From the NCBI RefSeq assembly GCF_947039425.1, contig NZ_CAMQYW010000003.1:1-51044 (forward strand): a stretch of 51,044 nt of DNA, in the 5' to 3' direction. The stretch is from an uncultured Cetobacterium sp. (GTDB lineage: Bacteria > Fusobacteriota > Fusobacteriia > Fusobacteriales > Fusobacteriaceae). Shown here one piece after another: positions 26,987-33,941 of the stretch; positions within the stretch are counted from its first letter, which is position 1, and each line of letters begins with the position of its first letter. The notes under the pieces are model-generated. The model made no database searches. It was not told where the DNA came from and was given only the letters and a program-made list of their open reading frames with translations. A program made the translations under genes and the position numbers.

Positions 26987-27393
26987 GTAAATTCTCATAA
27001 TAAAAATTATAAGAAGATGAAATATTTAACTTTTTTTTAATTATTTAAAAATAAATCCCCCTGTTGTTTTTGTTTTTTGTATAATGTTATATGTACAGAC
27101 TAAGATGGAAAAAAAACACCCGTAATATCCTTGATTTTACTGGATTTATTGTTTAAAAAATATTATTGTGCGTATACACAGTAGAATACCCTTTAGTTAT
27201 AAGGTTTTGAACTAAAATAAAAAGAATAAACCTTTATAAATCAATAGGTTATAAAGATATAAAAATATTATTGTTAATAGACATTTAAGAAACATATTGA
27301 TTTTGTTGAATATATATAAATTTAAAAGAATAAAAAAAGAGAAAAAGCTATATAAATCAATATGTTTTATTAAAATAAATATATTATTGTTTA

Positions 27394-27530
27394 TATACAT
27401 AAATAGAAAGCTATATTTTTCAATGGAGAACATTATTGTAAGATATAAAAAGATCAATAAAATCAAAGGGTTATTATTTATTATAAATATTATTGTACGT
27501 ATACATAAATAGAAAGCTATATTTTTCAAT
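27394..27530 (+). repeat. Two identical 31-base blocks attached to iterons 3 and 5
   Basis: The last seven bases of iterons 3 and 5 plus 24 following bases are identical (27394-27424 and 27500-27530; includes AAATAGAAAGCTATATTTTT, which has a short AAATA..TATTT dyad). In addition an ATAAATCAATA-like element precedes iterons 2 and 3, so the region looks built by duplication of a unit of roughly 100 bases. Confidence 0.8.
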
Positions 27531-27607
27531 ATATTTATAATCAAAATTATGCGAAGATCTAGTAAAAATAAAGATTAGATGACAATTAAAAAAAGAAAAA
27601 AATATTA

Positions 27608-27636
27608 TTGTTTATATACAGAAAAAATGGTATAGT
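27608..27636 (+). promoter_or_regulatory. Promoter of rep, overlapping iteron 6
   Basis: TTGTTT (27608-27613) inside iteron 6 and TATAGT (27631-27636), 17-base spacer; iteron 7 lies just downstream of the expected transcription start. Binding of Rep to iterons 6 and 7 would repress its own promoter, a standard plasmid autoregulation layout. Confidence 0.6.
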
Positions 27637-27692
27637 ATATTACGCAAATTTTTAAATATTATTGTACGTATACATATGAAAAAGGAGTTTTT

Positions 27693-29504
27693 ATGGAGAA
27701 TAAATCAAAAGATATTAGTGATATTGTTGAAAATTTTAAAATAAGTTCAACGGGCTCATTATTAACTGATATAACTAAAATAGATATAAAATTAAATCAA
27801 GTTCCTGATATAGAAGTAAGGGAAGTAATAATAAAAGAAACAGGAAATTTTTTAAATTTAAAAGATAATATTATAAATATTCCAGTTGAAATGATCGTAT
27901 TTCCATTTTTTACTCCTCAAAAGCAAAATAAAAGAGTAAACTTTCAATACTCCTTTGAGGATCTAGGAGTAACAATGTACTGTACATTAGTGGCTAAGGA
28001 TGGAAAAGATAAAGTATTTCAACCATCAATATTTGAAGAAAAAATATATACTTACTTAATATCAACATATGAAATGAAAAAAGATTTAAATGACGAAGAT
28101 GAGTATATAGAGTTTGAAATTTCAGATTTTATAGTTAACTTTTTAGGTAATAAAATGAATAGAACTTATTATACAAAAGTTGAACAAGCTTTGAAAAATT
28201 TAAAAAATACAGAATATCAATTTATAGTTTCAAATCACACTAAACTTGGGAAATATAAATTTGAAGATGAAGAGTTTAAACTCTTAACATATCAGAAATT
28301 AAAAAAAGGTAAAAAAATTTATTATAGAGTAACATTGAATAAAAATATTAGAAAAAAAATTAGTGATAAGAGATATATTAAATATAACTCAAAAGCTTTA
28401 ATGGAGATTTTAGCTAAAGATCCAATTGCAGGAAGAATTTATAAATATATTAGTAAAATAAGATATGAAAAACAAGAAGATAAAATAAATTTAAGAACAA
28501 TAGCTGCAATAATTCCATTAAAAACAGAGCAAATAACAGAAAGAGCTAATAAGAATGGTGAGATAAAAAAATATATTTTATGTAGAATGAAACAAGTTTT
28601 AAAAAGGGTAAAAAAAGCTTATGATGTATTAGTTGAACTTGGTTATGTTGAGTATTATGAGTCTTTTATTTCTAAAGAAGAAGAAACATATTATATTATT
28701 TATAAATTTAATCCCAATAAAGATGGAAATTGTCATGTTTCAACGTTTATAGAAGGAAATAAATTAAATAAACCAAGAGAGTTAACTTATAGTGGATCTA
28801 AAGAAAAAGAGAAGAAATATAAAGATCTAGAAATAGAAGAAGCAGAAGTAATAGATATTGTGGAAATAAATAAAACAGAAAAAATTAAAAAAACAATAAT
28901 AAAAAAAGAAAAGAAAAGTGATTTTGATTTTCCTGAAAATATATCTAAATATATTCAAAAAGCTAAAAAAAATATATATGCTTCTAGAGCTTGGGATAAA
29001 AGAACAGATACAAAATTAAAAAAAATTCTTATAGAAGAGGGAGATTTAATACTAATAGAAGTTTTGAAAATTATATATAAAAATTTAAATTCTAATATAA
29101 AAACAACCTTAGTTCAATATATAAACGGTGTTTTAAAAAATTTATTATCTCAAGAAAATGCAGAATCTAAGCAAAATCTAACACTTTTTAATAATATAGT
29201 TAAAGAAAAAGGGTTAATTAGTAAGAAAAAAATAAATCAAGCAAGGAAAACAGTAAAGAAACCAGTAATAAATAGTATAAAGGATTTAATAGAAGATTCA
29301 GAAATTTCTACAGATATATTAAAAGTTTTTGATGAATATGATGAATATGAAAAATTAAAAATAGAGGAAAGAGCGATCAATATATGTTCTGTAGAAGAAA
29401 GCATCGATATTAATTTTTTACTTACAATGAAAAGAAAATCTCAAAAGATATATTTTAATACAATAAAAAAATATATTGAAAGAGTAATTAACGAGGAGGG
29501 TTAA
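27693..29504 (+). CDS. Plasmid-type replication initiator protein (RepA/RPA-like)
   Basis: 603 residues, Lys-rich. The region of residues about 60-330 (IPVEMIVFPFFTPQKQN, then FQPSIFEEKIYTYLIST, then MEILAKDPIAGRIYKYIS and VKKAYDVLVELGYVEYYE) has the arrangement of winged-helix initiators of iteron plasmids and resembles the replication initiator protein A family (PF10134) by sight. A charged linker (about 370-415) leads to a helical C-terminal domain. It has no AAA+ Walker motifs and is not DnaA. AAGGAG is eight bases before the ATG. No parA/parB, transposase or resolvase accompanies it, and codon usage looks like that of its neighbours. It occupies the place of dnaA next to rpmH. Family call moderate; initiator role supported by iterons. 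Confidence 0.8.
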   Translation: MENKSKDISDIVENFKISSTGSLLTDITKIDIKLNQVPDIEVREVIIKETGNFLNLKDNIINIPVEMIVFPFFTPQKQNKRVNFQYSFEDLGVTMYCTLVAKDGKDKVFQPSIFEEKIYTYLISTYEMKKDLNDEDEYIEFEISDFIVNFLGNKMNRTYYTKVEQALKNLKNTEYQFIVSNHTKLGKYKFEDEEFKLLTYQKLKKGKKIYYRVTLNKNIRKKISDKRYIKYNSKALMEILAKDPIAGRIYKYISKIRYEKQEDKINLRTIAAIIPLKTEQITERANKNGEIKKYILCRMKQVLKRVKKAYDVLVELGYVEYYESFISKEEETYYIIYKFNPNKDGNCHVSTFIEGNKLNKPRELTYSGSKEKEKKYKDLEIEEAEVIDIVEINKTEKIKKTIIKKEKKSDFDFPENISKYIQKAKKNIYASRAWDKRTDTKLKKILIEEGDLILIEVLKIIYKNLNSNIKTTLVQYINGVLKNLLSQENAESKQNLTLFNNIVKEKGLISKKKINQARKTVKKPVINSIKDLIEDSEISTDILKVFDEYDEYEKLKIEERAINICSVEESIDINFLLTMKRKSQKIYFNTIKKYIERVINEEG

Positions 29505-29618
29505 CATAGCCTAAGTTTTGTTAAACTGGAGTTTATATTTTTTCTTTAAGATATAAAAAATTGTATTTAAAGACATAAAAATAACCAAAATTTTGGAGAA
29601 AAACACTCAAAATAAAAA

Positions 29619-29647
29619 TTGACAAAAACTTTAAAATTAAGTATTCT
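29619..29647 (+). promoter_or_regulatory. Promoter of ptsH
   Basis: TTGACA (29619-29624) and TATTCT (29642-29647), 17-base spacer. A short dyad CCAAAATTTTGG (29584-29595) lies upstream. Confidence 0.75.
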
Positions 29648-29726
29648 ATATTTAAATTAAAGTATAAAAATGCTTATATTTATTAATTAAAATAAAACAA
29701 TTAGGATAGAAAGGTGAGTTTAGATT

Positions 29727-29990
29727 ATGATAAGTAAAACAGTTGAAATTAAAAATGAAACAGGATTACACACAAGACCAGGAAATGAATTCGTAAGCTT
29801 AGCAAAAACATTCACGTCACAAATTGAATTAGAAAATGAAGAAGGAAAAAAAGTAAAAGGAACATCTTTACTAAAACTACTTTCTTTAGGAATAAAAAAA
29901 GGTGCAAACATAACAGTTTATGCAAATGGTGAAGATGAGAACGAAGCAATAGAAAAGTTAGCTCACCTTCTTGAGAATCTAAAAGACTAG
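29727..29990 (+). CDS. ptsH: Phosphocarrier protein HPr
   Basis: 87 residues. His15 in GLHTRPG is the residue phosphorylated by Enzyme I; Ser47 in GTSLLKLLSLG aligns with the regulatory Ser46 of HPr. It relays phosphate from PEP via Enzyme I to sugar permeases. GAAAGGTGAG precedes the ATG. A hairpin separates it from ptsI, which suggests higher expression of HPr than of Enzyme I. Confidence 0.95.
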   Translation: MISKTVEIKNETGLHTRPGNEFVSLAKTFTSQIELENEEGKKVKGTSLLKLLSLGIKKGANITVYANGEDENEAIEKLAHLLENLKD

Positions 29991-30011
29991 TTAATCTAGA
30001 AAAGTAAGAGG

Positions 30012-30037
30012 GATGGGGGTAACTCCATCTTTTTTTG
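30012..30037 (+). terminator. Hairpin with T run between ptsH and ptsI
   Basis: GATGGGG/CTCCATC stem (30012-30018 with 30023-30029, one G-T pair) and eight T. Partial read-through would reach ptsI, since only 45 bases separate it from the ptsI start. Confidence 0.7.
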
Positions 30038-30082
30038 TTGAAAAATATAGAAAAAAATATAGATAATTAGGGAGAGATAATT

Positions 30083-31828
30083 ATGAAAAAGTTAATAAAA
30101 GGAATAGACGCGTCTCCAGGAATAGCAATAGGGAAAGTATTTTTATATAAAGAGGAAGAATTATTTATAGATAAAGGTGAATTTGATAATTCAGAAATTC
30201 AAAAAGAAAAATTAATAGAGGGAAGAGAAAAAACAAAAGAGCAACTATTAATTATAAGAGATAAAACAGCAAAAAAATTAGGTGAAGATAAGGCAGCTAT
30301 ATTTGATGGACATATAACTTTATTAGAAGATGAAGATCTTTTTGATGAAGTAGTGGAACTTATTGAAGATGAAAAAATAAGTGCAGAGAACGCTTTAGAA
30401 CAAGGGATTAGTGGTTATTGTGATATGTTAGCAAATCTTGAAGATGAATATTTAAGAGAGAGAGCTGCTGACTTGGGAGATATAGCAAAAAGATGGCTAT
30501 ATAATATTGTAGGAATGGATATAGTAGATCTCTCATCTTTACCTGAAAATTCAATTGTTGTAGCAAGGGACTTAACTCCATCAGATACTGCTCAATTGGA
30601 TTTAAAAAATGTAGTGGCATTTATAACAGATATTGGAGGGAAAACAGCTCACTCATCAATTATGGCAAGATCACTTGAAATTCCAGCTGTAGTAGGAACA
30701 GGAAATATAACGGAGTTAGTTGAAAATGAAAATTCAATTATAGTAGATGCTTTAACAGGAGATATAATTCTTAATCCAGAAGAAAAAGATATATTATTTT
30801 ATACTAAAAAAAGAGAAGAATATTTAGCTGACAAAGAACTTTTAAAACAATTAAAAGATAAGCAAGCAATTTCAAAAGATGGAATAGTAGTAGGTGCTTG
30901 GTCAAATATTGGATCACCTAAAGATGTAAGTGGTGTATTGAGAAATGGTGCCAATGGAATTGGTCTTTATAGAACTGAATTTTTATTTATGGCTAAAGAT
31001 AGATTTCCAACAGAGGATGAACAGTTTGAAGCTTATAAATCAGTTGCAGAATCAATGGAAGACTCAGAAGGAAATAAATATCCAGTAACTATAAGAACTA
31101 TGGATATAGGTGGAGATAAGTCCCTTCCTTACATGGAATTACCACATGAAGAAAATCCATTTTTAGGATGGAGAGCATTAAGAATTTGTTTAGACAGACC
31201 TGAAATTTTAAAAACACAATTTAGAGCATTATTAAGAGCTTCTGCATTTGGATATATTAAAATAATGTTACCAATGGTAATCTCAATAGAAGAGGTTAGA
31301 AAATCAAGAGAATTATTAGAAGAGTGTAAAGAAGAGTTAAGAAATGAAGGAATTAAATTTGATGAAAAAATTCAACTTGGAATAATGATAGAAACTCCAG
31401 CAACAGCATTTAGAGCTAAATGGTTTGCTAAAGAAGTTGACTTTTTCTCAATAGGAACAAATGATTTAACACAATATACTTTAGCAGTAGATAGAGGTAA
31501 TGAAAGAATATCTCATTTATATGATACATATAATCCAGGGGTATTATCAGCAATAAAAGCGGCAATAGATGGAGCACATGACGGAGGAATTCCAATTTCA
31601 ATGTGTGGAGAGTTTGCTGGAGAAGCAAGAGCAACAGCTTTATTGTTTGGAATGGGACTTGATGCTTTTTCTATGTCAGCAATATCAGTTGCAAGAATTA
31701 AGAAAAACATCATAAAGATAGATAAAAAATCTTCTCAAGAATTAGTTGAAAGAGTAATGTTAATGAATACAACTGAAGAAGTTTTAAAAGAAATAGATAA
31801 ATTTAATAATGAATTTATTGGATTATAA
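30083..31828 (+). CDS. ptsI: PTS Enzyme I (phosphoenolpyruvate-protein phosphotransferase)
   Basis: 581 residues, full length. The phosphorylated His190 lies in GGKTAHSSIMARSLEIPAV; the PEP-binding barrel has TMDIGGDKSLPYM, RALLRAS, IMIETPA, FFSIGTNDLTQYT and the catalytic Cys in SMCGEFAGE. It takes phosphate from PEP and gives it to HPr. SD GGGAGAG. Followed by a strong terminator. Confidence 0.97.
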   Translation: MKKLIKGIDASPGIAIGKVFLYKEEELFIDKGEFDNSEIQKEKLIEGREKTKEQLLIIRDKTAKKLGEDKAAIFDGHITLLEDEDLFDEVVELIEDEKISAENALEQGISGYCDMLANLEDEYLRERAADLGDIAKRWLYNIVGMDIVDLSSLPENSIVVARDLTPSDTAQLDLKNVVAFITDIGGKTAHSSIMARSLEIPAVVGTGNITELVENENSIIVDALTGDIILNPEEKDILFYTKKREEYLADKELLKQLKDKQAISKDGIVVGAWSNIGSPKDVSGVLRNGANGIGLYRTEFLFMAKDRFPTEDEQFEAYKSVAESMEDSEGNKYPVTIRTMDIGGDKSLPYMELPHEENPFLGWRALRICLDRPEILKTQFRALLRASAFGYIKIMLPMVISIEEVRKSRELLEECKEELRNEGIKFDEKIQLGIMIETPATAFRAKWFAKEVDFFSIGTNDLTQYTLAVDRGNERISHLYDTYNPGVLSAIKAAIDGAHDGGIPISMCGEFAGEARATALLFGMGLDAFSMSAISVARIKKNIIKIDKKSSQELVERVMLMNTTEEVLKEIDKFNNEFIGL

Positions 31829-31831
31829 GAA

Positions 31832-31861
31832 AAAAAGATGAAGGTTTCTTCATCTTTTTTT
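31832..31861 (+). terminator. Terminator of ptsI
   Basis: AAAAAGATGAAG/CTTCATCTTTTT stem with GTTT loop and T run, four bases after the ptsI stop. Confidence 0.92.
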
Positions 31862-31898
31862 AATTTTGGAGTATACTAAAAGGAAAAAAGGAGAAAAT

Positions 31899-32948
31899 AT
31901 GGCATTTGATGATTTTTTTATGAAAGTAAAAAAAGAAAATATACTTCATAATTATAGATATTTAAAAGAATCAAAAAAAAAAGAGATTATTGCAGTTGTA
32001 AAAGCTAATGCTTATGGACATGGAATTGAGCAAGTTGTAAAATTATTACAAGAGGAAGGGTGTAAATATTTTGCAGTTGCTAGGATTTGGGAAGCTAAAA
32101 AAATATTGAGATTGAAGTTAAAAAATATAAAAGTATTAGTTTTAGAAACGATAGAAGAGATGGAATTATTAAAAGTTTTTGATGAACTTGAAATTTTTAT
32201 TAACAGCATATCAGATTTAAAAAAAGCATTATCTAAAGGAATATCAACATCACAAATGCATTTAAAAATAGATTTTGGATTTGGACGAAATGGAATTTTA
32301 GAAAGTGAGATTAAAAAATTAGAAAAAATAATACAAGAAAATGATTTGAAGTTTAAAGGCATAGCTACTCATCTATTTGATTGTACACATGAAGATATGT
32401 TGGATATTGAAAATAAATTTGATAAAATTATTTCTAATTTAGGAAGAGATAGATTTGAGATGATACACTCTCAAAACAGTGCAGGAGTAATATCCATTGA
32501 GGGAAAGGGTTGTACTCATATAAGATGTGGAACAATATTATTTGGACTACAAGAAATAGGTTATTATGATCCTTATATAAAGAGATCAATTTTCTTAGTT
32601 GGAAAAATTTCAGGAATAAAAGAAGTGAAAAATTTAAAGTATATAGGATATGAAAAAAAAGAAAATTTAAATATTTTAGATACAGATAAAGTTGCAAAGA
32701 TTAGAATAGGTTATGGAGATGGATTATCGAAAAGAAGCGAAAATATTATGTCTATAATCAATAATAAAAAATATAAAATAATACATATAAGTATGGATAG
32801 TTCTTTTGTAGTAGTTGATGATTCAGTAAAAGTGGGAGATGAAATCGAAATTTTTCATGATCTAGAAGAAGCAATAGATTATTTAAAAGTGCCACACTAT
32901 GAATTTTTATCTTGTATAAATGATCGAATAGAAAGAGTGTTAATTTAA
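31899..32948 (+). CDS. alr: Alanine racemase
   Basis: 349 residues from ATG 31899 (AAAGGAGAAAAT upstream; the TTG at 31866 is not needed). Interconverts L- and D-alanine for peptidoglycan with PLP. Lys35 in VKANAYGHG binds PLP; KIDFGFGRNG, IHSQNSAG, RCGTILFG and the C-terminal GYGDGLSKR with the catalytic Tyr are present. The protein ends at IERVLI, slightly short of model enzymes. Monocistronic between two terminators. Confidence 0.9.
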   Translation: MAFDDFFMKVKKENILHNYRYLKESKKKEIIAVVKANAYGHGIEQVVKLLQEEGCKYFAVARIWEAKKILRLKLKNIKVLVLETIEEMELLKVFDELEIFINSISDLKKALSKGISTSQMHLKIDFGFGRNGILESEIKKLEKIIQENDLKFKGIATHLFDCTHEDMLDIENKFDKIISNLGRDRFEMIHSQNSAGVISIEGKGCTHIRCGTILFGLQEIGYYDPYIKRSIFLVGKISGIKEVKNLKYIGYEKKENLNILDTDKVAKIRIGYGDGLSKRSENIMSIINNKKYKIIHISMDSSFVVVDDSVKVGDEIEIFHDLEEAIDYLKVPHYEFLSCINDRIERVLI

Positions 32949-32974
32949 AAAAGTAGGAGTAATCCTACTTTTTT
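32947..32974. terminator. Bidirectional terminator after alr and the DUF134 gene
   Basis: AAAAAAGTAGGA/TCCTACTTTTTT perfect stem with GTAA loop, between convergent genes; it contains the stop codon of the leftward gene. Confidence 0.92.
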
Positions 32975-33405
32975 AAATGGCATAATTTTGTGCATTTTTT
33001 TTGTATTTTGATGCAAATAATATTTTCAGATGAACAATTAGGACATTGATTTAATTGAGAATTAAATGAAGGAATGTATTCGTATGAACAATCTTCACAA
33101 TGAAATTTACAGTGGGGAGTTTTAAAATCACCACCGCCAATAGAAATTCCATGTCCATTGATAAGAGCATCTGCAATTTTTTTTCTAGCTAAACTTAGAA
33201 TTTTTTGAAATGTTTGTCGTGATACATCCATTTTTTCAGCAGCTTCTTCTTGAGATAGCTCTTGAAAATCTTTTAATCTAATGGCTTCAAACTCTTCTAT
33301 TTTTAAATTATTAAAAGAAGTAGAACATTTTTTTTGCCCTTCAGGAATAAAAGTGGTATTAGTTGGAATTAACTCTACATTTCTAATTTTAACTGGTCTA
33401 GACAA
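32965..33405 (-). CDS. DUF134-family DNA-binding protein with zinc-ribbon tail
   Basis: 146 residues. The N-terminal RPVKIRNVELIP and the helix-turn-helix IEEFEAIRLKDFQELSQEEAAEKMDVSRQTFQKIL (cited in part: EEAAEKMDVSRQTFQ) match DUF134, a family often next to NifX-like genes. The C-terminal half is Cys-rich: CKFHCEDCSYEY and CPNCSSENIICIKIQKKC, suggesting metal binding. The start is a TTG at 33405. It is three bases downstream of the NifX-like gene. A regulatory role, perhaps metal- or Fe-S-responsive control of its own operon, is inference. Confidence 0.82.
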   Translation of the reverse strand: MSRPVKIRNVELIPTNTTFIPEGQKKCSTSFNNLKIEEFEAIRLKDFQELSQEEAAEKMDVSRQTFQKILSLARKKIADALINGHGISIGGGDFKTPHCKFHCEDCSYEYIPSFNSQLNQCPNCSSENIICIKIQKKCTKLCHLKK

Positions 33406-33407
33406 AA

Positions 33408-33785
33408 TTATTTACCACAATTACAATTACAAGAGTGATTATCATCATGTTTATGATGTTCGTGGTTTCCATGTCCACCACAACATTTTTGTCTTCCAGT
33501 TACTAAAATTTCTCTAAAGAAACCATCAGCAATATCATCACAAAGACCTTCTAAACCTGTAAAAGCTTTTATATCCTTATTTTTTAAATTATCCATAGCT
33601 CCTTGTCCAATACCACCACAAGCTACAAAATCTATATTTAATTCTTTTAAAAGTGCAGGAATCTCACCATGACCAGTGCTTTCATAATATTCTTTATTAC
33701 CTTCACTATCATAAACAAAAAAACCTTTAGCTTGTCCAAAATGTTGACTTACCTTATTATTGTCTGCTACAACTGCTATTTTCAT
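33408..33785 (-). CDS. NifX/NifB-type dinitrogenase iron-molybdenum cofactor-binding domain protein
   Basis: 125 residues from ATG 33785 (GAGGTG upstream). The domain KIAVVADNNKVSQHFGQA, KELNIDFVACGGIGQGA and LEGLCDDIADGF matches the FeMo-co-binding fold (PF02579), a small protein that carries Fe-S or Fe-S-Mo clusters. The tail (residues about 100-125) is rich in His and Cys: CCGGHGNHEHHKH and CNCNCGK, a probable metal-binding appendage. No nif structural genes are near, so nitrogen fixation is not implied. Operon with the DUF134 gene, under the palindrome-covered promoter. Confidence 0.88.
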   Translation of the reverse strand: MKIAVVADNNKVSQHFGQAKGFFVYDSEGNKEYYESTGHGEIPALLKELNIDFVACGGIGQGAMDNLKNKDIKAFTGLEGLCDDIADGFFREILVTGRQKCCGGHGNHEHHKHDDNHSCNCNCGK

Positions 33786-33797
33786 GATACACCTCAC

Positions 33798-33859
33798 ATA
33801 TTATTAGTTAATGGCATATGCCATTAACTAATAATATAATTTTAATAAATATAAGTCAA
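33798..33859 (-). promoter_or_regulatory. Promoter of the NifX-like/DUF134 operon with 40-base perfect palindrome operator
   Basis: Minus-strand boxes TTGACT (33854-33859) and TATTAT (33831-33836), 17-base spacer. A perfect 40-base palindrome (33798-33837, half site AGTTAATGGCAT, centre between 33817 and 33818) covers the -10 box and the first transcribed bases. Transcription should start near 33824, inside the palindrome, so only part of it is in the RNA; a DNA operator is likelier than an RNA hairpin. Confidence 0.75.
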
Positions 33860-33877
33860 GAATCTTTTTATATAAGT

Positions 33878-33906
33878 TTGACTTAGGAAATTATTTTTGT
33901 TAATAT
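33878..33906 (+). promoter_or_regulatory. Promoter of the sigma-54 activator gene
   Basis: TTGACT (33878-33883) and TAATAT (33901-33906), 17-base spacer. Its TAAGTCAA partner upstream (33852-33859) is the -35 of the divergent promoter, so the two -35 boxes form a TAAGTCAA...TTGACTTA dyad. Confidence 0.65.
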
Positions 33907-33941
33907 ACATATAAAAAACATAGTATTTTCAAGGGAGAGTA

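Larger units (their letters stand above)
27159..27676 (+). repeat. Seven 22-base iterons
   Basis: Direct repeats with core TATTATTGTACGTATACA, all in the same orientation, at 27159-27180, 27264-27285, 27380-27401, 27429-27450, 27486-27507, 27601-27622 and 27655-27676. Copies 5 and 7 are identical; the left half (ATTATTGT) is kept in all, and the right half varies most in copies 2 and 4. They end 16 bases before the rep start codon. Iterons of this size beside a rep gene are the binding sites of plasmid replication initiators. Confidence 0.88.
26920..27692. other. Candidate replication origin (iteron region between rpmH and rep)
   Basis: 773 bases without a convincing gene, extremely AT-rich, between divergent genes. 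It holds the rpmH promoter on the left, seven iterons (27159-27676), a shared 31-base block and the rep promoter on the right. Gene polarity flips here: 29 of 32 protein genes to the left read leftward and 20 of 23 to the right read rightward, as expected at a bidirectional origin. I saw no perfect DnaA box (TTATNCACA); GTATACACA within the first iteron differs at one base. The origin role is inferred. Confidence 0.7.

Noticed and set aside
27061-27160. Possible DnaA box or promoter (TATAAT with TTGTTT) left of iteron 1
   Set aside because: The spacing between the boxes is only ten bases and no TTATNCACA match is present; left as unassigned AT-rich sequence.
27212-27544. A 110-codon leftward open frame across the iteron region, rich in Ile, Leu, Phe and Tyr
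   Set aside because: It runs through iterons 2-5 on the opposite strand, has no convincing SD, and its composition is what AT-rich repeats give by chance.
27693-29504. The rep gene as remnant of a recently integrated plasmid
   Set aside because: No partition, mobilisation, integrase or transposase gene, no direct-repeat borders seen, and base usage equals the neighbours; still possible as an ancient event.
30012-30037. A riboswitch between ptsH and ptsI
   Set aside because: Only a simple hairpin with T run; no conserved ligand-binding core.
33408-33785. Nitrogen fixation function for the NifX-like gene
   Set aside because: No nifHDK/ENB genes in the window; this fold is common in non-diazotrophs.
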